IMG/VR virus record: IMGVR_UViG_3300031857_000378
Coordinates: 1-45,250 of that record
Origin: a virus
Strand: one strand, 5' to 3'
DNA: 45,250 nucleotides
Numbering within the stretch: position 1 is the stretch's first letter; the number at the start of each line of letters is the position of its first letter. The translations under genes and the position numbers were made by a program. This document shows positions 25,963 to 35,252 of this stretch, piece after piece. The notes beneath the pieces are model-generated. The model had not been told where the DNA came from. It saw only the letters and a program-made list of their open reading frames with translations, and did no database searches.

Positions 25963-27072
25963 TTATTTAAATTGTTTCTTTGAGATTTGTTCATAGATGT
26001 TCTCAGTCATCTCATCCTTAATTGGTAATTCTTTAAATATATTACTTGCACCATCAAAATATAAATGCACATAGTTGTTAGCTAGACCATAATTCCTATC
26101 TTTAAGAAAGATTAATGACCTATATGAGTCTTTCATTCTAGCTATATTATAACCTCTATATGTAGATATTTCATATCTTGTAGGAGCAAATAAACCTAAT
26201 ACCATGTCAGCATCTCTTTGAGTTAATTTATTATCAGCTAAACTGTCTAAAGACGGTTCTAATTTCTTTTCAATAGTTTGTCCTTTATGAAACTCTTGTG
26301 CTTCTTTATTAGCAGACTGTTGTTGTATATTAATTACAACACACTGTAGTCTTTTGCACATTTGTTTAAGACAATACTCTTGAGAAAAGTAATTCATAGC
26401 TTCATGTAAACTATTCTGTTGATTATACTTACCATTAGCATCAGGTACTAATAAAGATATATGATCTGTAATAACAAATACATAAGTATCTTCATTTTTA
26501 TATTTAAATTTACCATTTATTACACCTGTATCAGTTTGAATCTTTTCAAATTCACCTAATTCAGGATTATCAAAGTAGTCCCTTACTCTTTTATAGATAC
26601 CATAAGGATTGAATACATTATCAATAACTTCTATTGAATCTTCCATTTGATATAATTCGTGTTTAACAGATTCAATTTTCTGTAAAATACTTCTATCAAG
26701 GTTATACTCACCTAAAGATAATAGTTGTTGTGGTGACAATTGTATTTGGTATCTATCATATAAGATACTACTTAACATACTTAACCAAAATACTTCTTTA
26801 CTTTCCTCTAAAGCAAAATAAAAGATTTTAAGTTTAATGTATGGATTTTGTTTTACAAAGTTATATACTGAATTAACAGTAAAAGATTTAGTAAATTTCG
26901 TCTTACCAATTCCGCTGGAAGCTGTTAAGATAGTATAAGTACCTTTAACCCAACCTGGGAATCCTTTATTAGATAATCTACTAAAGGGACATAAAATAGA
27001 TGTAAAACCATCTGATTCTTTCTTGGTTATATTGTGTTCAATTGATTTATACAAATCATCATATATCCTCAC
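25963..27072 (-). CDS. DnaB-like replicative helicase (SF4)
   Basis: RecA-fold motor that unwinds DNA ahead of the phage polymerase. Walker A TASSGIGKTKFT (~residues 48-59), the YFALEESKE strand (catalytic Glu), Walker B VFVITDHISLL, the INIQQQSA switch and a late DADMVLGLF segment are in the SF4 order; YNIARMKDSYRS and FLKDRNYG complete it. At 369 aa it lacks the N-terminal DnaB dimer domain, as is common in phage helicases. It overlaps the loader-like gene upstream by 14 nt and the longer form of the Sak4-like gene downstream, forming a replication operon. Confidence 0.9.
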   Translation of the reverse strand: MRIYDDLYKSIEHNITKKESDGFTSILCPFSRLSNKGFPGWVKGTYTILTASSGIGKTKFTKSFTVNSVYNFVKQNPYIKLKIFYFALEESKEVFWLSMLSSILYDRYQIQLSPQQLLSLGEYNLDRSILQKIESVKHELYQMEDSIEVIDNVFNPYGIYKRVRDYFDNPELGEFEKIQTDTGVINGKFKYKNEDTYVFVITDHISLLVPDANGKYNQQNSLHEAMNYFSQEYCLKQMCKRLQCVVINIQQQSANKEAQEFHKGQTIEKKLEPSLDSLADNKLTQRDADMVLGLFAPTRYEISTYRGYNIARMKDSYRSLIFLKDRNYGLANNYVHLYFDGASNIFKELPIKDEMTENIYEQISKKQFK

Positions 27073-27619
27073 TATGTCCTCCTTCTTCTACCATTTTTTC
27101 TTCAATATATTGTTTGTAATTTTCCTGATGTAACCAACTAGCTAAATTTTGCATATAAGATTCTGAAGAAGATCTTCTCTTCTCTTCATGATAAGCTTTA
27201 GCACACCCACATAATGTTTCATGCATTTGCTCATTATTACCAATAATCTTTTTATACAAACTTTTACATCTCTTTAAATCAAGATGTAATGTTCTCCCAT
27301 CAGGAGTTTTCTTTGGATAGAATGTTCTAAATTCTTCAAATAGAACATCTATATTTCTCACTGTAAATATTTCCTTACCTAAACTTGTTAATTTTAATAC
27401 ATTATATGTTATTTTATTATCAGGCATTAAAGCTCTGTTTATAACTATATACCCTTGTTTTTCAAGTTCTTCAAATGTTGGTGTAGGAATCTTTCTACAG
27501 TTTTGTGCATAAGTAATAAGTTCTTTTTCCTTATTCTCATTTAAACAGTACAATATAAAATAAGCTTCCAAACCTACTTTATATTGTACTAATTTTTCTA
27601 AATTAACTATAATCTCCAT
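27059..27619 (-). CDS. Replication protein with winged-helix domain, probable helicase loader
   Basis: The N-terminal ~90 residues look like a winged helix (VGLEAYFILYCL, TFEELEKQGYIVIN, NVLKLTSLGKEIF). The C-terminal half has the YPKKTPDGRTLHLDLKRCK stretch and YMQNLASWLHQENYKQYI, the kind of ending found in phage replication initiators and DnaT/helicase-loader domains. It directly precedes and overlaps the helicase gene, which supports loading that helicase. Family assignment is by pattern and context. Confidence 0.7.
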   Translation of the reverse strand: MEIIVNLEKLVQYKVGLEAYFILYCLNENKEKELITYAQNCRKIPTPTFEELEKQGYIVINRALMPDNKITYNVLKLTSLGKEIFTVRNIDVLFEEFRTFYPKKTPDGRTLHLDLKRCKSLYKKIIGNNEQMHETLCGCAKAYHEEKRRSSSESYMQNLASWLHQENYKQYIEEKMVEEGGHSEDI

Positions 27620-27854
27620 CTTCTACGTAAAATCCTAAATTTTGATGTAATAATCGAGTTTCCTCAAGTATCTCATTTAAATTTGGACTATAATACTCTT
27701 CTAACTCCTCTATAGATATTTCTACATTAAAGTTAATTTTTAATTGATTAATTATTTCTTCATAATTATTTGTTTTTAAGAGTTTATAACGTTTCAGTAA
27801 GTTTATATAAATGTGTAACTCAGATTGATCTATTTTTACTTTAGTTAAGAGCAT
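27603..27854 (-). CDS. Small hypothetical protein, 83 aa
   Basis: Unrecognised, helical and acidic at its C-terminus. It overlaps both neighbours (17 nt with the loader-like gene, 14 nt with the GATase gene), so it links the amidoligase island to the replication operon in one transcript. The pattern YEEIINQLKINFNVEISIEE suggests a small helical bundle; no function can be given. Confidence 0.65.
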   Translation of the reverse strand: MLLTKVKIDQSELHIYINLLKRYKLLKTNNYEEIINQLKINFNVEISIEELEEYYSPNLNEILEETRLLHQNLGFYVEDGDYS

Positions 27855-29205
27855 TTACAACAGAATTCCATTCTTTTTTAATAGTGTTATCATAAGTTAC
27901 AGCACGAGCAATTGTATCATCTTTTTCTTCATCTTTATTATCAGTTGTTACTGAAATATGAAGATTAGGATTAGGACATTTTACATACTTATAATCTAAT
28001 TCCGTTGGATCTTTTAAGTAATCTTCTTTAAAATAATTGTAATATTCTAATAAAGCACCTCTCGTAAAGTAAACACCTAATCTATTATGAAATACTTTAA
28101 AATCATCACTTTTATGTCTAGAGTTGTTTAATTGAGCATATAACTTTTTCAAAACTTTCTTAGAAGGTTCTAAATCACGTAATAACACTAAATATTCTCT
28201 ATAATAATTTGCTACTGAATTTAAAGGTCCAAAAAAATATTCTGTATGTAAAGCATGTTCATTAACACTTAACGTATTACTATTATCAAATGTTAATACA
28301 TTAAGAAGACATTTCTGATCATATGATTTAAAATTAAACACTTTAGTATACCAAATATTATTAAGGTCTTTCTTCATGTATATGAAATTCATATAATTAT
28401 GATCTGTAATTCTAATATAAGAACCATCTAATACTAATGAGTTATGTTTAGATAACATCTTATCAATACCTATTTTATAATCTTTCAAATAAGTATCTGC
28501 TTTAGGATATGTAGATTTATTTTCTAAAGATTCTAAAGGCTTTGGTTCTTCTTTTTTTTTGAAGACTCCTCCATAATCTCTATAGTAACCATCTTTATAA
28601 CCTAAATTAGAATGAAAATAACCATTATCTTCAATAAAATCCCCAAATTTGATTAAATCTCTATCTGGAAATAAAAAACACATTTTACTAGTATTTAGAT
28701 AAGGATTCATTACTTTTAAGAATAATTCTAAATTAGATTTTAATAAATTCTGTATATGAATGTTAGACATAATAAATCTAGCAAAAGCATATGTATCAGA
28801 ATTATTAAAATTACCTACTCTAAAATCATAAATAGCATTATTTGTTAATGTACCATTATGAACTAAACAAGGTTTATCAAATTTAGCACCAAAAATCTTA
28901 TGAATATCATCTTCTACAAATGAACATACAAAAGGATGAGTGTTAAGGTCATTTTTATTACCAATGTTACCAATTCTATGATGAATAACTAATTCATCAT
29001 CTTTAGATAAATTACAATCTTTAATATCTTGTAATAACCATTGTAAATCATTATAACCTTTACTTAAATAAACTTCATTTTCTCCAAGTTTTTTATACAT
29101 AAAACCTGAACCATCACCATTGTTAGAGTAACCATTTGTAATAAAACTTATAGTTTCATCTGTTAACTTTTCAGTACCTTTCGGTAAAATTGATATTATA
29201 CACAT
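27841..29205 (-). CDS. Class II glutamine amidotransferase-like protein (second of two)
   Basis: Begins MCIISILPKG: removal of Met leaves an N-terminal Cys, the nucleophile of class II (Ntn) glutamine amidotransferases. Further site residues are ELVIHHRIGNIG (~residue 75), THPF and LVHNGTL (~115), which shape the glutamine pocket and oxyanion hole. The ~240-residue C-terminal part (after a Lys/Glu/Pro linker at ~225) is unfamiliar and has no synthetase motif. The enzyme would release ammonia or transfer glutaminyl nitrogen. Its start overlaps the amidoligase stop by 10 nt, indicating a joint function. Confidence 0.8.
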   Translation of the reverse strand: MCIISILPKGTEKLTDETISFITNGYSNNGDGSGFMYKKLGENEVYLSKGYNDLQWLLQDIKDCNLSKDDELVIHHRIGNIGNKNDLNTHPFVCSFVEDDIHKIFGAKFDKPCLVHNGTLTNNAIYDFRVGNFNNSDTYAFARFIMSNIHIQNLLKSNLELFLKVMNPYLNTSKMCFLFPDRDLIKFGDFIEDNGYFHSNLGYKDGYYRDYGGVFKKKEEPKPLESLENKSTYPKADTYLKDYKIGIDKMLSKHNSLVLDGSYIRITDHNYMNFIYMKKDLNNIWYTKVFNFKSYDQKCLLNVLTFDNSNTLSVNEHALHTEYFFGPLNSVANYYREYLVLLRDLEPSKKVLKKLYAQLNNSRHKSDDFKVFHNRLGVYFTRGALLEYYNYFKEDYLKDPTELDYKYVKCPNPNLHISVTTDNKDEEKDDTIARAVTYDNTIKKEWNSVVNALN

Positions 29206-30668
29206 TGTATTGCTCCTTTCACAGTTAATAGTTCATCCTCATTTGTTTCATTATAATCGTTTAATTCTGTTTGTAAATTTTCCATATCTGTAGCAGGTTT
29301 TGAAAATAAAGATACTCTTTCATTAATATAACTAACTATAGAACAACCTGTTTTAGGGTAAGCTAATAACATAATTTCTTCCAAATTTAGAATATTACCT
29401 TTAAGAATATCTCGTTTATGATTTTCAACATACCATAAAATACCCATATGAATTAATGTCCAATTTTTAATCTTACGATAATTAGTTGTAGCACTATGAT
29501 TTCTAATTTCAATAGTTTTAGCAGATAAATTATGTTTAGTATCAAAAATAGCTGGTACAAAATTTAACCAACAGTATCTAGCACTATGATGTTTATAACC
29601 ACATTTATGCCCCCAAGGATGTTCTGATTTTTTATTAAATTTATAATTACTTTGATTATTATTTGATACAAAATCAAATAAACCTAAATAAGCATTTTCT
29701 ATGAATAAATTATATTCATATACAGAATTTAATTGATTTTCAGTTATGTTAGTTAAACAATCAGTAATTTTATTAAGTTTTCTACAATATGTATTTTTGT
29801 ATCTACTAGAAGGTAATATTGAAAATATAGATTTTTCTAATATGAAATATACTTTATACAAAGCTATTAAATTCTCTTTAGAAAATTCAATACCTGATAA
29901 GTGAAGATGAAGCCCGCACTTCTTATCAATTTTACATCTTCTAGTTACTTCTACAGATAAACGTTTAGCTTGTAAAAAACCAGTATCACCAGTTAGAATA
30001 CCTGTTACATATTCAGCACCTATAGGATCTTCTCCATTAGGTCCACGTAATGAACCATCATGAACAGCATTATAATTTAAATACTTATCTAAATATTGAG
30101 GTAATCTACCGTAAATTGTTTCAAGTTCTAATCCAAACTTGTAACGTTTACCTTCAGTTATTTTAAAACTTGGAGATTTAACACCCATTAAATAATCATA
30201 TTTTAAATCACCTGTTGGTTGATATTCAGCATTTTTAACCTTTCTGTAAATAATAGGTTCGGATCTATCATATTTATCAGTAGGTGTTGAAATATGATAA
30301 AATAAACCCGTAGTATAATCTTCCACATATAAATTTAAAGGTATTGATTCATATGTAGCAGTATGTAAATTTAATTTCTTATCAAATAATATACAACTTT
30401 TTGATATATCTTTTGTATATGAACAATTGGTATAATCTGGTATATCATCATTAAATTTATTAATAACTTTACTACATTCATGTATGAATTCATTTTTTCC
30501 TGTAAAACAATCCTTTATTACATTAGGGTCATTAATATGAGCATATACTCCAGAAGGTACTAAAAAAATAGCATCTTTTCTTGATATTAATTTACCATCA
30601 TAAGTTTTTACAGTATCATCTTCTTTCTTACTTGATATATTAGCATAAAAGCCTTTTGTTAACGCCAT
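29196..30668 (-). CDS. Amidoligase (Amidoligase_2, glutamine-synthetase-fold COOH-NH2 ligase)
   Basis: The core residues of Amidoligase_2 are visible: FGLELET (178-184) for metal/ATP, HDGSL (203-207), GAEYVTG (217-223), CGLHLHLSG (251-259) and TIEIRNHSAT (385-394) with the phosphate-contacting Arg. Such enzymes use ATP to join a carboxylate to an amine, for example gamma-glutamylation or peptide-tag formation. The N-terminal ~165 residues are an extra domain of unknown fold. It is sandwiched between two class II GATases with overlaps of 28 and 10 nt, which is unusually tight and suggests a complex. Confidence 0.85.
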   Translation of the reverse strand: MALTKGFYANISSKKEDDTVKTYDGKLISRKDAIFLVPSGVYAHINDPNVIKDCFTGKNEFIHECSKVINKFNDDIPDYTNCSYTKDISKSCILFDKKLNLHTATYESIPLNLYVEDYTTGLFYHISTPTDKYDRSEPIIYRKVKNAEYQPTGDLKYDYLMGVKSPSFKITEGKRYKFGLELETIYGRLPQYLDKYLNYNAVHDGSLRGPNGEDPIGAEYVTGILTGDTGFLQAKRLSVEVTRRCKIDKKCGLHLHLSGIEFSKENLIALYKVYFILEKSIFSILPSSRYKNTYCRKLNKITDCLTNITENQLNSVYEYNLFIENAYLGLFDFVSNNNQSNYKFNKKSEHPWGHKCGYKHHSARYCWLNFVPAIFDTKHNLSAKTIEIRNHSATTNYRKIKNWTLIHMGILWYVENHKRDILKGNILNLEEIMLLAYPKTGCSIVSYINERVSLFSKPATDMENLQTELNDYNETNEDELLTVKGAIQCV

Positions 30669-32142
30669 TGTTTTTAGTATTATCAGTTAATAATTCATGT
30701 CTTTTTGCAATTTCTTCAAAATATCCCATTGTTTCAATTCTTTCATTTTGAATAACTTTTAAAGATTCTTCTGTTAATAAAGGTGAAACATATTTAAATA
30801 GTTTTTCATATCTATCTTCAATAGAAATAAAATCTATAATTAGATCATCTTTATCTACTACAATTAAATTAGGATCTTTATTTTCAATAAGAGCTTCTTT
30901 TTCAATTGTAGATTCAGTATTTAAATCTGTAACATCTTCAAAACTATCAATTAATTCAGGAGTTTCTGTATTCTCAGGAATATCTAAGAAATTTAAAACT
31001 AATTGATTTTCAGGTTTACTTGTATAAGTATCAATTATATACTGTTCTTCATCAACATCAACTCTTTCAATTAAATTTTTAGGGATAGTTGTTATGATAG
31101 TAGTATCATTTAGCTTAAAAGCTTTAACTGTACATTTAGCAACGTTATTAGACGTAACTTTAAAGTAATCACCTTTATCAGCAATTTTTATTTCATCTTT
31201 ACCACTACCTAATACTAAATCACATAAAGCTTTAACATAACAATCATCAATAATTATTTTTTTCTCATAGTCAAAATCAAATTTACTAAGTTCAGCCCAT
31301 TCACCTTTATCATTTGTAATTGTAAGATATTGGGTAGTCATATTGAAACCTTCTATTAAATAAGATTTATCTAATGTTAAGTCCTTTTCCCAATAACCAC
31401 ATCTTAATAAAGGTAACCATTGTCCCATTAGCATATTAACAGGATAAATTTCTCTAAATGTAGTTTTAGTATGAGTATAATTATGATAAGGTGTATTTTT
31501 AATAAATCTATAATCAATTATTTTACCATCTTTAATAGCATATAAATAATTTTCTTTAAATTCTTTAATTTTACTACATCCAATCAACTTCAATGATTCT
31601 TTAATTGATGATATATACATATCTTCACCTAACATACCTCTAAATAATGGTCTTTCACTATTTCTAAAAGCATATAAAATGTTAGGAGTTTTATCATGGT
31701 GAATTAAAAATGCAGCAGCACCATCTATTTCTGAAATCACATTGAAGTTTTGATCCTTACCAATGATTCCAGCAATAACTTGACTATCTACACTAAAATC
31801 AGCATACTTAAAATCATTTTTATAGATTAAATCATAATGATTTTTTAAAGTACCATTATGTAATAATGTTACACCATTATATTGAAAAGGATGTGCATTT
31901 TCAGGTTTCTTTTTATCACCTACTGTTGCAGCTCTAACATGAGCCATGAATATACTATCATCTAATATAGTATTTTGTTGGACAAAATCAAAACCATTGT
32001 CTGTAGTTTTAAGTAATCCATTATTAGGACTATATATACCTGTTGCATCAATACCTCTTTCAAAGGTATTCCACATAATTAATTGTATAATTTTATCCTT
32101 GTTAAATTTGTTTTTTGAGCTAAAACCTATAATTCCGCACAT
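30640..32142 (-). CDS. Class II glutamine amidotransferase (GlmS/Ntn type) with extra C-terminal region
   Basis: MCGIIGFSS gives the N-terminal cysteine nucleophile. HVRAATVG, AHPFQYNG and LLHNGTLKN are the other GATase-II site motifs; SVDSQVIAG and EIDGAAAFLI match the GlmS-type domain (to ~residue 200). The remainder has a beta-rich region (~220-360) and an acidic helical tail; no sugar-isomerase or synthetase domain is present, so the ammonia acceptor must be another protein, likely the overlapping amidoligase. It starts after a ~90-nt gap holding a strong hairpin. Confidence 0.9.
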   Translation of the reverse strand: MCGIIGFSSKNKFNKDKIIQLIMWNTFERGIDATGIYSPNNGLLKTTDNGFDFVQQNTILDDSIFMAHVRAATVGDKKKPENAHPFQYNGVTLLHNGTLKNHYDLIYKNDFKYADFSVDSQVIAGIIGKDQNFNVISEIDGAAAFLIHHDKTPNILYAFRNSERPLFRGMLGEDMYISSIKESLKLIGCSKIKEFKENYLYAIKDGKIIDYRFIKNTPYHNYTHTKTTFREIYPVNMLMGQWLPLLRCGYWEKDLTLDKSYLIEGFNMTTQYLTITNDKGEWAELSKFDFDYEKKIIIDDCYVKALCDLVLGSGKDEIKIADKGDYFKVTSNNVAKCTVKAFKLNDTTIITTIPKNLIERVDVDEEQYIIDTYTSKPENQLVLNFLDIPENTETPELIDSFEDVTDLNTESTIEKEALIENKDPNLIVVDKDDLIIDFISIEDRYEKLFKYVSPLLTEESLKVIQNERIETMGYFEEIAKRHELLTDNTKNNGVNKRLLC

Positions 32143-32178
32143 AGTGTTTATTTTTATTTTATAAATGTTTATTAATAA

Positions 32179-32200
32179 GTGATAGCTAACTAGCTACCAC
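32179..32200 (-). terminator. Strong hairpin between the two parts of the amidoligase island
   Basis: In minus-strand RNA, GUGGUAGCUA and UAGCUAUCAC form a 10-bp stem (one G-U) with a 2-nt loop. It lies between the phiEco32-type ligase gene and the GATase gene. The following sequence is A/U-rich without a long U-run, so it could be a partial terminator or a processing/stability element. Confidence 0.5.
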
Positions 32201-32245
32201 ATCTGAATCATCTGGTAATTCATCAAAATAATTAAGCAAATTCAT
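32186..32245 (-). CDS. Possible 19-aa acidic micro-ORF
   Basis: ATG at 32245 overlaps the end of the phiEco32-type ligase gene; the peptide is MNLLNYFDELPDDSDVVAS and ends in TAG inside the hairpin at 32179-32200. It may be a leader peptide or chance. No other support. Confidence 0.2.
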   Translation of the reverse strand: MNLLNYFDELPDDSDVVAS

Positions 32246-33056
32246 TATGATATACCTCCTCTTCATTTGGAATTGTTAAGTTATAATCTTCAATAATTTC
32301 TTGAGCCATAGCTTTATTACCTGTATTGATACATTCCATAATATCATCTTCATTAGTAATAATACCATTGATATTAACAAATTCACAAGCTTTTAAAGTA
32401 TTTTCAAAAACCCATGTTCTTAATACAGGATTAAATAACCAGAAATTACTTAAAGTTCTATGTTCTACACCAAAAGATTTAAATCTCATAGCACCTGCTT
32501 TACCATATAAAGCTCTTCTACGAACATCTTCATCAATAAGTACACTTGGTACAGATAAGAATAAATCCATAGCTTTAATTAAAGCTATAGAAGTTTGCTC
32601 ATTAGGATTATCATATCCTACAGATATATGACCACCACAAGCTCTTATATTGTTTTCATAACCTTTAGGGTTATTTACATTAAGAGTCCATGCTGATAAA
32701 TCTGGATCACAACCAATTTCCCATGCTTCTCTGCAATTTAATTGATCTTCAGTAAATTCAGCTGTAACAGCTTCTGAAATAATCAAGTTTTTAGGTTTTG
32801 CAATAGTATCTCTAATATAACCTACAACAAATTGTAATTCTTTGTTGAATTGTTCTGCAGTTACACATGGTGGGATATTTACTTCACATGATACACCATC
32901 CACTTGTATCATATGTCCATTTTCTGATATTACTTTAGGGTCTTTCTTTGTACCTTCATACATGCCTACAGCAGATATAAATTTATTTTCTAATTGAGAA
33001 TATAGAAAGAATTCAGGATCTGTCCCAATAGTAATATTTTTAATTTTTTGTTCCAT
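32232..33056 (-). CDS. PhiEco32-type COOH-NH2 ligase (type 2 amidoligase)
   Basis: Matches the phage phiEco32-like COOH.NH2 ligase family: GTDPEFF (11-17), DGVSCEVN (53-60), CGGHISVG (140-147), YGKAGAMR (184-191), FGVEHRTLSNFW (195-206). These residues line the ATP and metal site of the glutamine-synthetase-like fold. It forms amide bonds between a carboxylate and an amine; the natural substrate is not known for this family. This is the second GS-fold ligase in the island, only ~1.6 kb from the Amidoligase_2 gene but of a clearly different subfamily. Confidence 0.9.
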   Translation of the reverse strand: MEQKIKNITIGTDPEFFLYSQLENKFISAVGMYEGTKKDPKVISENGHMIQVDGVSCEVNIPPCVTAEQFNKELQFVVGYIRDTIAKPKNLIISEAVTAEFTEDQLNCREAWEIGCDPDLSAWTLNVNNPKGYENNIRACGGHISVGYDNPNEQTSIALIKAMDLFLSVPSVLIDEDVRRRALYGKAGAMRFKSFGVEHRTLSNFWLFNPVLRTWVFENTLKACEFVNINGIITNEDDIMECINTGNKAMAQEIIEDYNLTIPNEEEVYHNEFA

Positions 33057-33079
33057 ATTAGTTTATAATTTTTAAGTGA

Positions 33080-33568
33080 TTAATTTAAATATTTCATATA
33101 ATAGTTTATAAGATTACCAGTTCTGTTATTACGATATTCTTCTTTAAACAATTCAAATCCGTCTTTCACTAATTCAAGATTAAGTTTATGTTCTTTATAA
33201 GAAGTTATTAAAATATTTGAAAAGTTCAAACCAATTGCTAATTTAGTTATAATTTTTAAAAATAATTCATAATATTCATAACTTATCATATAATCATGTA
33301 CAACAAGTGTTGAACATTGTCCTGGTAAAGTTGATATTCTAAAGTCAATAAATGATGAACCTTTATAAGAATCGAATCTTATACTTTTAATATCATTATA
33401 AAATAAACCTGATATTTGATTTATTAAATCTTTATCTTTTAAGATATTTGGAAAATCTTTAAAAATACTAAGAAATTCATCAGCTATAATATCACCATCT
33501 TCATCTAAGAATTGTCCTGTAGTTATTTCAACTTCTTCAATTACTTTTTTTTCTTTTATCTTACTCAT
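33080..33568 (-). CDS. Hypothetical protein, 162 aa, in amidoligase island
   Basis: Unrecognised. After a charged N-terminus it is alpha/beta, with strands SFIDFRIS and CSTLVVHDYMIS and a C-terminal LVKDGFELFKEEYRNNRTGN stretch that faintly resembles the end of GNAT acetyltransferases. No acetyl-CoA P-loop (Q/RxxGxG/A) is visible, so I do not call it one. It overlaps the PuuD-like gene by 4 nt, so it belongs to the island. Confidence 0.65.
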   Translation of the reverse strand: MSKIKEKKVIEEVEITTGQFLDEDGDIIADEFLSIFKDFPNILKDKDLINQISGLFYNDIKSIRFDSYKGSSFIDFRISTLPGQCSTLVVHDYMISYEYYELFLKIITKLAIGLNFSNILITSYKEHKLNLELVKDGFELFKEEYRNNRTGNLINYYMKYLN

Positions 33569-34206
33569 AATTCCTTGTTTAAAAATTTATCTAATAAAGA
33601 TTGATAATAATCAATCATAATAATTTCTGAAGGACTACTTGGTGGATAACACCATTCAGGATGTGATTGTATACCTAAACAATTTGTTTTATAATATACA
33701 ACATCTTCACATTCTACTTCAGGATTAACTTCATCATTATTACCATCTTTATGAAATGGTGATAAATTTTCAGTCCACCCTAAAATAGTATATTCTTCTT
33801 TAGGTAAACTAAATGGTAATTGTGCTTGATGATGTGATGATGTTACTCTAATAGTTCTACCATCTTTAGTAAATAAATCATGTTTACTACCTGGGTTTGA
33901 TTGATGTTGAATTAATTTACCACCAGACATCACACATAAGAATTGAGCACCTCTACAAATACCAATACAAGGTAAACTTAATTCTTTAGCTTTTTGATAT
34001 TTCTCAACTTCATATTTATCCCTTGCAGGATTACATGATGTAGTATAATGCTTATGCGAAGTATACAATTCAGGATTTACATCTTCACCACCTGTAAATA
34101 CTACTAAATCAGCATCTTTCATATCTTCAACAAGTTCACCTTGCATCCAATTCATGTAATCAATACTAGTACCTACTACATATATTTTTCTTTTATTCAT
34201 ATTCAA
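33565..34206 (-). CDS. PuuD-like gamma-glutamyl hydrolase (peptidase C26 / class I GATase fold)
   Basis: Catalytic triad residues are in place: nucleophile C84 in GICRGAQ, and H182/E184 in QSHPEW. TGGEDVNPELY (38-48) and SSHHQAQ (123-129) are features of the PuuD branch that cleaves gamma-glutamyl amides rather than feeding ammonia to a synthetase. So it may remove gamma-glutamyl groups added by the amidoligases. It overlaps the 225-aa gene by 14 nt. An ammonia-donor role cannot be excluded without structure comparison. Confidence 0.85.
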   Translation of the reverse strand: MNMNKRKIYVVGTSIDYMNWMQGELVEDMKDADLVVFTGGEDVNPELYTSHKHYTTSCNPARDKYEVEKYQKAKELSLPCIGICRGAQFLCVMSGGKLIQHQSNPGSKHDLFTKDGRTIRVTSSHHQAQLPFSLPKEEYTILGWTENLSPFHKDGNNDEVNPEVECEDVVYYKTNCLGIQSHPEWCYPPSSPSEIIMIDYYQSLLDKFLNKEL

Positions 34207-34870
34207 ATATTTTAAAATCTTTTAATTCTTGTTTATACTCTTCTACACTTTTATTGTAAGGAAATGATATGGCTTTACAGAATGTATGAGTAACACTGTA
34301 TTGATGCCATTTTAAATCTTCATATTTAAAAGGATATTTAAAATCAGAATCTATTAAACTATGATTACTATTCCAAAAATTTCCACCATTATTATCAGTT
34401 ATAGCAAAATTAGCCCATAATAATAAATATAATAAATCTTCTTCAGGATATTTCTCAACTAATTTAATAAAATATCCTGGAACTTTATAATACATATCAT
34501 TACCATTATGACCATTATTTTCCCATAAATATCTGATAATCATACAAGTAGCTGCTAATTTTTCTTGCGTATCATAATCTTTAAAATATAATTTAAAAAA
34601 ATGAGTATCTTTTAATTTACGATATTCAAATTTAATAAATGGTATTTTATTAACTAATTCACAATATAATTTAACTTCATCATCAGTATAAGCAGGTAGA
34701 AATTCTTCTTTACAATATATTAAAGCATAATTAACATCTTCATTATTTACATATTGTTTTAAACTATAAAAACAAATACTTTTTTTCCAATCTTTTGTTC
34801 TAACACCTTTGAAAAATCTTACTCTATAATTATGGTTTTGATATGTATTTTGTTTATCTGATAATTTCAT
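34193..34870 (-). CDS. Hypothetical protein, 225 aa, in amidoligase island
   Basis: No family recognised. It is aromatic-rich and soluble, with a long central helical region (LAATCMIIRYLWENNG, LLYLLLWANFAITDN). Overlaps the GGCT gene by 17 nt and the PuuD-like gene by 14 nt; such tight coupling on both sides makes it a likely functional part of the island, perhaps a partner or substrate carrier. No acyl-carrier serine motif is visible. Confidence 0.7.
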   Translation of the reverse strand: MKLSDKQNTYQNHNYRVRFFKGVRTKDWKKSICFYSLKQYVNNEDVNYALIYCKEEFLPAYTDDEVKLYCELVNKIPFIKFEYRKLKDTHFFKLYFKDYDTQEKLAATCMIIRYLWENNGHNGNDMYYKVPGYFIKLVEKYPEEDLLYLLLWANFAITDNNGGNFWNSNHSLIDSDFKYPFKYEDLKWHQYSVTHTFCKAISFPYNKSVEEYKQELKDFKIFEYE

Positions 34871-35243
34871 GTTTATTATTATCTTTTAAATAATTAGACC
34901 AATCTCCTGATTCAACTAAGTTTTTATCACTAACAGGACCTTCATATACATATAAAGTAGTATCAATACCATCTATACTTAGTTGTTTACAAGAATATCC
35001 TGCACCCAACTCCATTTCTGTAATGGAATAATATAAATCTTCTGATACTTCTAATATATCTACCAATAAAGTTTCAACTCCTTGTGATTCTTTGATTCCT
35101 GGATAAGAACCTAATGAGTATAACTTATAACCTTCAAGCATAACAGTTCTGATATATTTCATATCTTCACCATATCTGGATTTAAAGTAATTATAGTTAT
35201 ACTCACCAACTCTTAACGAACCATATACACATATACGTTTCAT
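34854..35243 (-). CDS. Gamma-glutamylcyclotransferase (AIG2/GGCT/BtrG-like)
   Basis: The glycine-rich loop VYGSLRVGE (6-14) and the acidic residue E78 in EMELGAGYSCKQL define the GGCT fold; later TTLYVYEGP closes the barrel. These enzymes release 5-oxoproline from gamma-glutamyl amines. In butirosin biosynthesis, BtrG of this fold removes a protective gamma-glutamyl group that an ATP-grasp ligase put on; the same pair of folds occurs here next to each other. It starts 9 nt after the ATP-grasp stop. Confidence 0.85.
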   Translation of the reverse strand: MKRICVYGSLRVGEYNYNYFKSRYGEDMKYIRTVMLEGYKLYSLGSYPGIKESQGVETLLVDILEVSEDLYYSITEMELGAGYSCKQLSIDGIDTTLYVYEGPVSDKNLVESGDWSNYLKDNNKHEIIR

Positions 35244-35252
35244 ATTTATAAT

